Shown in pieces: positions 8,756 through 16,047 of a DNA stretch of 41,151 nucleotides; position 1 is the first letter of the stretch; each line of letters begins with the position of its first letter. The DNA is from Gammaproteobacteria bacterium (GTDB taxonomy: Bacteria > Pseudomonadota > Gammaproteobacteria > Nitrococcales > Nitrococcaceae). A model generated the notes under the pieces. It was not told the DNA's origin and searched no databases. It saw only the letters and a list, made by a program, of their open reading frames with translations. A program made the translations under genes and the position numbers. The stretch is from positions 1 to 41,151 of the forward strand of contig JAUILK010000031.1 in assembly GCA_030433275.1 (NCBI GenBank), read 5' to 3'.

Positions 8756-9522
8756 GTATTTCCGTCAGTCATAAGGCGTGTGGCGATGGTGATCAGTTCT
8801 TTGGTCAAGGGATGCTGTGGCTGGCATCCGGCGAACAGTTCCCGGCTGCCGAGTATGGCCATCGTTGCGTCCAAAGGCAGAATGCCGATTACCTCATAGC
8901 CATAGGCTGAACGAATCTGATTGCGCATCGTCTCCGGATCAACGCGTTCGGCCACTTTGTTGACCACCAGATAAATGTTGGGCACCTGCAAGCGGCTTGC
9001 GACCTCCAGTAGAACCGCAGTTCCATGGTAATCCTGTTTGTCTGGCCGCAATAGAATCAGTAATTGATCGGAGATGGCGGCGGTGAGTAGGGTTTCCCGG
9101 TTGAGTCCCGGATGCGTGTCCAGAAACAGGAAATCGAGTTGCAACTCGGCGATGAGTTGCTTGAACTCCCTATTAAAGCAGTGGACATCGTAACCTTCGC
9201 CAACCACGCGGGATATGTCGTCCACTGCCAGGCTGGAGGGTAATAAATAGAGTTTGCCGGCTGAATCAGCCAGGCCGCAGTTGTGATCGATATCGTAGAC
9301 TGTTTCGGCCAGCTCGCATTTGCCGAATACGAAATCGGAGAGAGTGTAGACCATACGTTCGGGTTCGATACCGAAGATCAAGTGAACGCCGGGCGATTGG
9401 ATGTCCGTATCCAACACAGCAATACGTTGTCCTCGTTTTGCCAGTAGGAAAGCGAGGTTTGCTGTGATGTTGCTCTTACCGGTTCCGCCTCGGTAGGAGT
9501 GTACCGATACGATCTGCGCCAT
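8749..9522 (-). CDS. ParA/MinD-like ATPase with variant Walker A
   Basis: This is a 257-residue P-loop ATPase of the ParA/MinD superfamily. The deviant Walker A reads SYRGGTGKSN: the signature first Lys of the superfamily is Arg, the second Lys is kept. The switch regions are LDTDIQSPG and LDFLFLDTHPG, both normal for the family. There is no partition-site neighbour or ParB, so plasmid or chromosome partition is unlikely; it may position or regulate a protein complex. I chose ATG 9522 because AAGGGG lies seven bases upstream; ATG 9528 would leave only one base. It is co-transcribed with the patatin gene and divergent from the peptide-export operon, sharing a 413-bp upstream region with it. 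Confidence 0.85.
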   Translation of the reverse strand: MAQIVSVHSYRGGTGKSNITANLAFLLAKRGQRIAVLDTDIQSPGVHLIFGIEPERMVYTLSDFVFGKCELAETVYDIDHNCGLADSAGKLYLLPSSLAVDDISRVVGEGYDVHCFNREFKQLIAELQLDFLFLDTHPGLNRETLLTAAISDQLLILLRPDKQDYHGTAVLLEVASRLQVPNIYLVVNKVAERVDPETMRNQIRSAYGYEVIGILPLDATMAILGSRELFAGCQPQHPLTKELITIATRLMTDGNTC

Positions 9523-9702
9523 CGTCATGCCCCTTGTGAATTATTGCATCCCGCTAAAGCCCGGCTGGACCATTAGATGCCCTGCTCTAATTCTAGATTC
9601 TGTATCGATCTCCGGGCTATCCAGGTGGCTGCGCAAGTAAGTCCCGGGCGGCAACCCGGCTGGGCGCGGTTCACCGGCTTACGGTCAATTGTGTTTCCTA
9701 AG

Positions 9703-9729
9703 ACAACTCTTTCGATAGGAAAAGTTTGT
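9703..9729. promoter_or_regulatory. Imperfect dyad, possible activator-binding site
   Basis: ACAACTCTTTC and GGAAAAGTTTGT are near-complementary arms separated by GATA. The centre is about 130 bp upstream of the -24 element, where enhancer sites of sigma-54 activators usually lie. The link to the activator at 20128 is inference only. Confidence 0.3.
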
Positions 9730-9844
9730 TAATAGAAAGTTTTTTGCTTGGTCGAGCTGCTTCCTGGTGGTGCGCCGTGACCCAGGCACTAATAATCCAT
9801 TTAAAATCAAATATATAAAATATACCCCCTACGTTTTTAATAAA

Positions 9845-9860
9845 TGGCACATTGTTTGCA
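9845..9860 (+). promoter_or_regulatory. Sigma-54 (-24/-12) promoter
   Basis: TGGCAC at 9845-9850, a 5-bp spacer, then TTGCA at 9856-9860 matches the RpoN consensus TGGCAC-N5-TTGCW with no mismatch. GG and GC are 10 bp apart as required. Transcription would begin near 9871, about 65 bases before the first peptide gene. Genes with this promoter need an AAA+ activator, and one is encoded in the same gene cluster. Confidence 0.85.
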
Positions 9861-9935
9861 TAATAGTAAGAACGAGTGCATTGCACTCTTGGAATGAAAG
9901 CTTCTGCAATCGACAGCTAGGAAGGAGTGAAAGAT

Positions 9936-10187
9936 ATGGCGAGCATCATGATCCGCGACTTGAGCGTGGCCAAAGCGTTGGACCGGCAGGCGAGTCGGCG
10001 AGTGAAAGGTGGCATGAAAGGTGGTTGGGAGTGTGGGTATTTCAAGCCTTCTAAGTCTCCCATCGTTCTGAACCAAACGATTACTCCGCAGATTCAAGTC
10101 GCCGTCATCAACAATACGGTGGTTGGGTTGGGTGATTTGAATTCATTCGGTGTAAGTGGAGCCATTGGTCAAGGCCAGAGTGCCTGA
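9936..10187 (+). CDS. Double-glycine leader peptide precursor 1
   Basis: The 83-residue product starts at ATG 9936, eight bases after AAGGAG; an in-frame GTG at 9927 is inside that site. Residues 1-26 form a leader with I6, D8-L9, L15-D16, A19, V23 and G25-G26, the class cut by C39 peptidases after Gly-Gly. The core (57 residues) has one Cys (C33), then a Q/N-rich tail QIQVAVINNT-VVGLGDLNSF. A second Gly-Gly at 29-30 (KGGMKGG) offers an alternative cut. Residues 52-83 align without gaps with the end of precursor 2. It is the first gene after the sigma-54 promoter. No modification enzyme is nearby, so the core may be unmodified. The function, bacteriocin or matrix protein, is unknown. Confidence 0.85.
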   Translation: MASIMIRDLSVAKALDRQASRRVKGGMKGGWECGYFKPSKSPIVLNQTITPQIQVAVINNTVVGLGDLNSFGVSGAIGQGQSA

Positions 10188-10191
10188 ACGT

Positions 10192-10233
10192 CCCGCCCTA
10201 AATCGGCGGGGGTTTCCTGCGACAACCCCCGCC
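10192..10233 (+). promoter_or_regulatory. Competing stem-loops between the two precursor genes
   Basis: Just after the first precursor stop, GGCGGGGGTT (10205-10214) pairs perfectly with AACCCCCGCC (10224-10233) across a 9-base loop. CCCGCC at 10192-10197 can instead pair with GGCGGG at 10205-10210. The two hairpins exclude each other. No T-run follows, so it is not a standard terminator. It could stabilise the 5' message or tune the ratio of the peptides to the export genes. Confidence 0.6.
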
Positions 10234-10266
10234 TACTTTGACCAGGTAGTTACAGGAGAGCGCATC

Positions 10267-10569
10267 ATGTCAGCACTCACGATCCAAGACCTCAGTGTCG
10301 AGAAAACCCTGGATCGGCAAGCGCGGCTGCGCGTTGTAGGGGGCAGTAGCGCCCTGTTTGGGGCCCTTGCTCGCCAATATTCGATGCAACGCATGCTACA
10401 GAAGTTCACTCGCCGATTCCCTTTGCCGTTTGCCTTTGCACAAACTCTGGCACTCGGCACGGGTGGTTCTCAGGTGCAGCAGGCCGTTGTCCAGCAGACT
10501 GCGTTCGCCATCGGCGACAACAATCGAATCGAACAAAATGCCTTCATCGTTCAGACTCAAAAGGGCTAA
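10267..10569 (+). CDS. Double-glycine leader peptide precursor 2
   Basis: The 100-residue product has AGGAGAG six bases before its ATG. Its leader is also exactly 26 residues and matches precursor 1 at I6, D8-L9-S10-V11, K13, L15-D16-R17-Q18-A19, R22-V23 and G25-G26. The core of 74 residues begins with a basic, amphipathic stretch (QYSMQRMLQKFTRRF), then a proline/phenylalanine segment, then the Q/N-rich tail QVQQAVVQQTAFAIGDNN. The last 32 residues share 11 identities with precursor 1, including the G-D-x-N turn. The cores are otherwise unlike, so leader and tail are the conserved parts. There are no cysteines in the core, which excludes lanthipeptide or disulfide chemistry. Confidence 0.85.
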   Translation: MSALTIQDLSVEKTLDRQARLRVVGGSSALFGALARQYSMQRMLQKFTRRFPLPFAFAQTLALGTGGSQVQQAVVQQTAFAIGDNNRIEQNAFIVQTQKG

Positions 10570-10711
10570 ATGCGCGGCGGTGGACTCGGCAGTTCGTTTT
10601 GTGCACACGCCCCATTGACCGCTGAACGGCATGTACCAGACTTTAGGAAAACGAATCCATGGCAGCCCTTTTATGTATCGGGCGGTAGGTTTTGGAGAGG
10701 GTCACTAGACC

Positions 10712-12190
10712 ATGCGGGTACAGCGCTCGAAAATCGGCAATGTCTGCGCCGAACGGCTGTCGATGAACGCCTGCCGCGCTCTTTTTGTCGGCATGAGCTT
10801 TAGTATGCTCAGTGCTTGCAGTAGCTTTTTCGCCCCAGAATACACAGTCCCACAGACGCCAAGCAAGCCAACCTGGTCTGCGCATCCCGCCGGTGCAGCG
10901 GCCGCCGATGCCATTCGGCCCGATTGGTGGCGTGGTTTTCACGATCCTTATCTTGATGGTCTCATTCAACAAGCCGTTGTGCAGGGTATCGACCTGCGTA
11001 TTCTGGCAGGACGCATCGCAGAAGCGCGCGCTGCTGTGGGACAGGCGCAGGCAACAAGGCTGCCGACGGTGGCTGCGACGACACAGGCACGCGTGACCCG
11101 TTCTCGTGTGGAGATACTTCCGGGGGAGTTTGCCGATCCGAGTACTACCCATCAGTACAGCGCGCGCGGCGCTTTGAACTGGGAGATCGACATCTGGGGC
11201 AAGCTGCGCAAGGGGGTCGAGGCTCAGCAGGCGGCCGTACGTGCTTCGCAGGCGGACTGGCGTGCCGGTTATCTGACGCTTGCCTCCGATGTTGCCAGTA
11301 TTTATTTTCTGATCCGCCAACTCGATGAGCAGCGCGGCCAGCAGCAAAAATTCCTGGTAAAGAACCAGCAGATTCTGGCGATCTATGAGAGACAGTATCG
11401 GGATGGGTTGGTAGCGCGGACTGCGGTGCTGCAGCAGCGCGCCGAGGTCAGTGATTTGCGGCAGCTGCTGCTGGAATTCGAGCGTCAGCGCCGGGTTGCG
11501 GAGAACCAGCTGGCTACGCTGCTCGGTACGCCCGCTGGTGCGCTCAAGGTGCCGGTCGTGGGGCAGCTTGAACGTGTGCGCGTACCCGATGTTCCGGCCG
11601 GGTTGCCCGCTGATTTGCTCGCGCGCCGGCCTGATATCATTGCCGCTGAGTATCGCGTGTTGCAGGCTTATAATCTGGTCGGGCAGGCACGGCTCGCTCG
11701 CTTACCATCCTTTAGTTTGACGGCCGATGGAGGGTTCGTAAGCAGTGTGCTTTCATCATTGGTCAAAGGTTTTACGTTGGGACTCGGTCCGGCCATCAAC
11801 GTGCCGATCTTCGATGCCTCACTCAAGGCGAATGTTAATGTCAACGAGGCGCGTGCCAAAATTGCAGCGCAGCAGTACCGAAGGACCGTTATTACAGCTT
11901 ACGAGGAAGTCGAAAACGCTTTAGTGAGTTTGGCTTTTCGTAAGAGGCAGATGCAAGCGCTCAAGGATCAGCTCGAGGACCTCAGAACCGTCAACGCGCA
12001 GGTTCGAGCCCAGCTTGAGATGGGGCTGGTCTCGCAGCTGCAGGTCTTTGAATCGCAGCGCCGGCTATTGTCAGCCGAGTTGCTGCGACTTACGTTACGC
12101 CAGCAGATTCTCAGTGACACCATCACCTTATACAAGGCGTTGGGAGGCGGTTGGCCCTCGGAAGTCGTCTCCAGAACGCTGCAGGAGTAA
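10712..12190 (+). CDS. TolC/NodT-type outer-membrane factor lipoprotein
   Basis: The 492-residue protein carries a lipoprotein signal with lipobox LSAC, so the mature N-terminus is a lipidated Cys. Two OEP (outer-membrane efflux) repeats follow, with long coiled-coil stretches and the marker LPADLLARRPDIIAAEYRV found in NodT/CusC-type factors. It should form the trimeric outer-membrane channel of the exporter. GGAGAGGG precedes ATG 10712; ATG 10763 (MNACRALF) would give a more standard signal length and may be the true start. NodT-type factors usually serve RND pumps; pairing one with a leader-peptidase ABC exporter is less common, but no RND pump genes are here. Confidence 0.88.
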   Translation: MRVQRSKIGNVCAERLSMNACRALFVGMSFSMLSACSSFFAPEYTVPQTPSKPTWSAHPAGAAAADAIRPDWWRGFHDPYLDGLIQQAVVQGIDLRILAGRIAEARAAVGQAQATRLPTVAATTQARVTRSRVEILPGEFADPSTTHQYSARGALNWEIDIWGKLRKGVEAQQAAVRASQADWRAGYLTLASDVASIYFLIRQLDEQRGQQQKFLVKNQQILAIYERQYRDGLVARTAVLQQRAEVSDLRQLLLEFERQRRVAENQLATLLGTPAGALKVPVVGQLERVRVPDVPAGLPADLLARRPDIIAAEYRVLQAYNLVGQARLARLPSFSLTADGGFVSSVLSSLVKGFTLGLGPAINVPIFDASLKANVNVNEARAKIAAQQYRRTVITAYEEVENALVSLAFRKRQMQALKDQLEDLRTVNAQVRAQLEMGLVSQLQVFESQRRLLSAELLRLTLRQQILSDTITLYKALGGGWPSEVVSRTLQE

Positions 12191-12225
12191 CAGCCCCCGA
12201 GTGTGCCGTTTGGGGCGGATCGACT

Positions 12226-14631
12226 ATGAAATTCACGCTCAAGCCGCTGTCTCATCCAGAACTCGGAGAGATTGTCGTGCGTGACGATCTCTTTACCGTC
12301 GGCCGTAACGAGGTACCTTTCGCCGCGCTTTCTGATGGGGCGGCTGTGGGGTTGTCGGCGAGCCATGCGAAACTGTTTCGCCAGCAGGACACGCTGCATG
12401 TGGTTGACCTAGGCAGTCGTGGTGGTACGACTGTCAATCGCCGGGCCGTGCATAAGCGCGCGGTGGTTCTGCAGGATGGTGATGAGCTGTGTTTTGCAGG
12501 GCAGATTTGTTTCCGAATCGAAATTTCCGAATCACGACGGCCCGAGCCCGGTGCGGCGCCGTTGACGTTGGTTCTCGTGCCGACGCCCGGGAACACGCCG
12601 CTTGAGCCCATCGTTATCGATCACTTTCCTTTCCTTATCGGCAAGGACGTGGGCGTATTTTCAGGTTACAAGACGAACTTTCCCGAGGAGAGCCGCTATA
12701 TCTCCCGCCGTCATGCGCTGATTTTTCGGCAGCAGAGCGGGCTGTATGTCGAGGATCTGGGTAGCACTAACGGTACGTTTCTAAACGGCCAGCGCTTGGC
12801 GGCAGGCGCTCGGCTCGAAGACCAGGCAAGTATTGCTTTCGGAGGGAATTTTTTCAGCTATCGCATGGAGCTAGGGTTGGCTGTGGTTGAATCGCTCAGC
12901 CATGAGCCGGGGACCATTTTCGTCACAGCGGCCGACTCCTTCCTCGATGCGTTCTGTCCGGAGGCCGATGCTTCGGCCGATCCCGGCGCGGCCGCCGCGG
13001 ACAAACCGGCGCTTGCCAAGGCTAAGCGCGGCATCGGCAAACCCCGGCGCGAGGGGGTGTTCGGGCGAGTGCGCATTTTTTTCGCCGAAATCAAACTGGC
13101 CTTTATCGATGAGCAGCCGAGTCGTCCGAAGCGCCGCTGGCTTTGGCTTCTTCCTGCTGGCGGGTTGCTGGCGGTGGCGCTTGCATTGGGTTTTTATCTC
13201 AAAGGCAGTCCCGAGCATGCCATCCATGCACTCATGGCCGAGCAGAGGTATGCCGACAGCGCCGCAATGGCCGAGCGCTACCTGGAGGCGCACCCTGGAA
13301 ACGAACGGATCAGTTTGCTCGGCACGGAGTCTGTGGCTAAACAGGTGGTGCCCGCCTGGATGGCACGGTTGGAGAGCGAGGAATTCAAGGGGGCTGAGCA
13401 GATTCTCGCATCCGCGGCTCAATTGAGTCGGTTCAACGACGACGCGCGGAAGATGCTGGCCTTGCTCGAATGGGCTGGCCGTTTGGAGCGCTTCATAGCC
13501 GAACGCGGTGGCCCGCAAGCTCCAATCGTCATCTTTCACGACGAGGCACTGATCAGCGAGTTAGTCGAATGGTGGGGAAACGACTCCCGTGGTCATCGGA
13601 ATCGGCTGACCCGGCTCATGGACTATGTGCCCGAATGCCGCCCCCTGGGCGCACGGGTGGCAAGCCATTTGGCAGGTCTGCAAAATGAGAAATCGAGCTA
13701 TTTGCACGCGATTGCGCAGCTTGCACAAACCATTCGGAATGATTTGGCAGCCGGTCGCGCGGGCGAATTGACGGAGGTGTTCAAAACATTCCAGAGCCAA
13801 TACCCTCGCATTGGTGGCATGGAACGTGTGTGGCTGGATCTGGAGCGTTGGCAGGCGATTCAGACGGCGATTCGCCATCAGGACCTTGATGCGGCGTTGC
13901 GGCTGACTCGGCAAGGCCAATTCGCGACACCGTTGTTCCGCGAAGCAGCACAGGCGCAAATCGCCGTAAAGCTACCCCCGCCCGAACTCGCCGCAGAATA
14001 CGCAAAAGCGGAACGCGCCTGGGCCGAGGGTAATTGGGACCACGCCTTCGAATTGCTGCAGGAGCTTGCCGACCGGCCATGGAGTGCAGTGGCGCAGCAA
14101 CGGTTGCAGCGCTATAAAAAGGTTCTGAAAGATTACCACGCGCTGCAGAGAGCCCGCGACAGCGCCGACTACGGACAGAGGCTGCTCGCCTTCTATAATC
14201 GCCTGGATTCGGTCGGTGACGCGCGTATGCACCGCGCTCTCAAGGATGATTTCCAGACTTATCGGGCACAAGCACTGCTTGACGTGCAGCATCTACTCCA
14301 ACAGGCCAGCCGTGAGTGGGCGCGCTATCAGGCCAAAGGGGGTATCGATGGTTTGCTGCGCCTCGAGGATGTTGTCTCGGCTGCCTTTCGGCGCCAAGCC
14401 GGGCTGCTCTCGCGCGCCTTTGAGCAGGCGAGCCGCATGATGCGGACTTATGCACTGCTTCAGAAGGCCGTTCCAGCGCCGGCTCAACAGCTCTACGAAG
14501 AGCTGTTCGCCGAGATCAAACGGCAGCGCGAATGGCTTGAGGACATGCGCATCGTAATGAATGGTTCGTTGTTGAAGGCCAAATTAGCGTTGTTGCCGGG
14601 GCCGTTGGAGGCGGTTGACGATGGACGATAA
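12226..14631 (+). CDS. Membrane protein with two FHA domains and helical C-terminal region
   Basis: The product has 801 residues. FHA domain 1 (about 20-95) has FTVGRNEV, LSASHAKLF and GSRGGTTVN. FHA domain 2 (about 130-215) has YISRRHALIF and GSTNGTFLNG, the better match to phosphothreonine binding. A linker leads to one membrane helix at about 304-328 after a basic stretch (SRPKRRW), so the FHA part is cytosolic and the C-terminus periplasmic. The last 470 residues are nearly all helical with Ala/Arg/Leu-rich repeats resembling an alpha-solenoid. The end overlaps the start of the HlyD gene by 11 bases. It may link phosphorylation in the cytosol to the assembly of the export complex. I know no characterised exporter with such a subunit. 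Confidence 0.82.
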   Translation: MKFTLKPLSHPELGEIVVRDDLFTVGRNEVPFAALSDGAAVGLSASHAKLFRQQDTLHVVDLGSRGGTTVNRRAVHKRAVVLQDGDELCFAGQICFRIEISESRRPEPGAAPLTLVLVPTPGNTPLEPIVIDHFPFLIGKDVGVFSGYKTNFPEESRYISRRHALIFRQQSGLYVEDLGSTNGTFLNGQRLAAGARLEDQASIAFGGNFFSYRMELGLAVVESLSHEPGTIFVTAADSFLDAFCPEADASADPGAAAADKPALAKAKRGIGKPRREGVFGRVRIFFAEIKLAFIDEQPSRPKRRWLWLLPAGGLLAVALALGFYLKGSPEHAIHALMAEQRYADSAAMAERYLEAHPGNERISLLGTESVAKQVVPAWMARLESEEFKGAEQILASAAQLSRFNDDARKMLALLEWAGRLERFIAERGGPQAPIVIFHDEALISELVEWWGNDSRGHRNRLTRLMDYVPECRPLGARVASHLAGLQNEKSSYLHAIAQLAQTIRNDLAAGRAGELTEVFKTFQSQYPRIGGMERVWLDLERWQAIQTAIRHQDLDAALRLTRQGQFATPLFREAAQAQIAVKLPPPELAAEYAKAERAWAEGNWDHAFELLQELADRPWSAVAQQRLQRYKKVLKDYHALQRARDSADYGQRLLAFYNRLDSVGDARMHRALKDDFQTYRAQALLDVQHLLQQASREWARYQAKGGIDGLLRLEDVVSAAFRRQAGLLSRAFEQASRMMRTYALLQKAVPAPAQQLYEELFAEIKRQREWLEDMRIVMNGSLLKAKLALLPGPLEAVDDGR

Positions 14632-16006
14632 AAGGCCTGAGCCTTACCAGCCGCGCTTGCAGGATGCTCTGGAAGATCACAGTGCCGAAGGAATAACAAT
14701 TCTCTCCTCTGAGCCGTCCAGATTAATCAGAACATTGATTTTATTGATTTTTGCTTTGTTGTTGGCAGGTGCCGCTTGGTCTTTTATCGGTCATGCCGAT
14801 GTCATCGTCCAGGCCGGCGGTGTGCTTGGCCCCGATGCGGAGGAGCGGCGCATTTACTCGCCGGTCGATGGTGAGCTGGTCAATATCTATCTTGCAGAGG
14901 GAATGCCCGTTGCTAAAGGCGATGTCCTCGCGCGGGTCGAGGCCGTCGATGCCATCCAGCTCGCGACCCAGGCCTTGCAGGCTAAGTTGAAGCTGACCGA
15001 CGCGCAGCAGCAACACGAATTGCTCCCGGATCGCATCCGTGTTCTAGAACAGCAGCTCAACTTACTGCAGGTTCAAATCGACCAAGCGCAGCAGCTTTAT
15101 GATAAGCGCGTCAATCAAGCCATTGCCAAGCTCGGTGAGGAACAGCGCATTAGGCTTGGTAAGGCGCGTGCGCAGCTTAAGGAGGCGAAAAACGAGCTCG
15201 ACTATGCGCGCACGGAGGTCGAAAAGTATGAACGTCTATACCGCTCGCCGGGTGGCGGTGGCCTATCGCGCCAACAAGTGGATGTCAAGCGACGCGAGTA
15301 TGTGGCCAAGCAAACCGCTTATGATTTAGCCAGGGCCGAGCTGGCGCAGTTCGAGGTCGATTTGAGCAAGGTATACCAAAGTAGCCAGGCTGAGGTTCAG
15401 CAGACATCGGAGAAGCTTTTGAGCCTGCGTACCCAGTATGCGCAAAAAAAGCTTGAGTTGGCCGCGCTGGAAAATGAGGGGCAATTGCAGCTGCGTATCG
15501 CTCGCGCAACTGCCGAAGGGGCGGCCAGGGTCAGTTTCGATGACATCGATGAGGAGAATCTGCTGCTGGTGCGCGCGCCCGTCGCCGGCGTGATTACGAG
15601 ATTGGCGTTGACTCAGCCGGGAGACAAAGTGGTCGCGACGCAGCCCATGGCGAGTATCGCACCGGCCGACGCGCGTCCGGTGCTGCGGGTAGCCATCAAG
15701 GAGACGGACCGGGCTTTTTTGCAAGAGGGCATGCCGGCCAAGCTAAAGTTTCCGGCCTTTCCGTACCAGCGCTACGGTTTGATCGAAGGGACCTTGGAGT
15801 ATATTGCTCCGACGGCCAGTGCGAATTCGCAAAACCAGCAGCCGACTTACGAAGGCCGTATCGGGTTGCAGAGGGACTTTTTCGCCGTAGGTGGCACGCA
15901 GGTTCCGCTGCGCTACGGTATGAGCGGTACGGCTGAGATAGTGGTGCGCAAGCGGCGGCTGATTGATCTGGCGCTGGATCCGCTGCGCGAGGTAACAGCC
16001 TGGTGA
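14621..16006 (+). CDS. HlyD-family periplasmic adaptor
   Basis: The 461-residue protein is a membrane fusion protein of type I secretion. A short cytosolic N-terminus is followed by a membrane helix (about 35-57), the first lipoyl half (RRIYSPVDGELVNIYLAEG), a long coiled coil (about 110-310), the second lipoyl half (VRAPVAGVITRLALTQPGD) and a beta-barrel part. It would bridge the ABC exporter and the outer-membrane factor. ATG 14621 is preceded by GGAGG at 14607-14611 and lies inside the end of the FHA gene. The overlap supports coupled translation of these two inner-membrane components. Confidence 0.92.
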   Translation: MDDKRPEPYQPRLQDALEDHSAEGITILSSEPSRLIRTLILLIFALLLAGAAWSFIGHADVIVQAGGVLGPDAEERRIYSPVDGELVNIYLAEGMPVAKGDVLARVEAVDAIQLATQALQAKLKLTDAQQQHELLPDRIRVLEQQLNLLQVQIDQAQQLYDKRVNQAIAKLGEEQRIRLGKARAQLKEAKNELDYARTEVEKYERLYRSPGGGGLSRQQVDVKRREYVAKQTAYDLARAELAQFEVDLSKVYQSSQAEVQQTSEKLLSLRTQYAQKKLELAALENEGQLQLRIARATAEGAARVSFDDIDEENLLLVRAPVAGVITRLALTQPGDKVVATQPMASIAPADARPVLRVAIKETDRAFLQEGMPAKLKFPAFPYQRYGLIEGTLEYIAPTASANSQNQQPTYEGRIGLQRDFFAVGGTQVPLRYGMSGTAEIVVRKRRLIDLALDPLREVTAW

Positions 16007-16047
16007 TCCGGCTGCTCACCGGGGGCGAAAAACTGAGGTAACCCAAA

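Larger units (their letters stand above)
9523..9935. other. Divergent control region of ATPase and peptide operons
   Basis: The 413-bp stretch is markedly AT-rich from about 9700 onward, unlike its surroundings. It carries the sigma-54 promoter (9845-9860), an imperfect dyad (9703-9729) and the ribosome site AAGGAG at 9922-9927. No gene was found in it. The minus-strand promoter for the ATPase gene was not identified. Confidence 0.6.

Noticed and set aside
10205-10233. Rho-independent terminator after precursor 1
   Set aside because: The stem is strong but is followed by TACTTTG, not a T-run, and the next gene of the set starts 34 bases later.
9936-10569. Nif11- or NHLP-type leader peptides, or lanthipeptide precursors
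   Set aside because: The leaders are only 26 residues, lack the long nitrile-hydratase-like or Nif11 domains, the cores have one or no Cys, and no modification enzyme is nearby.
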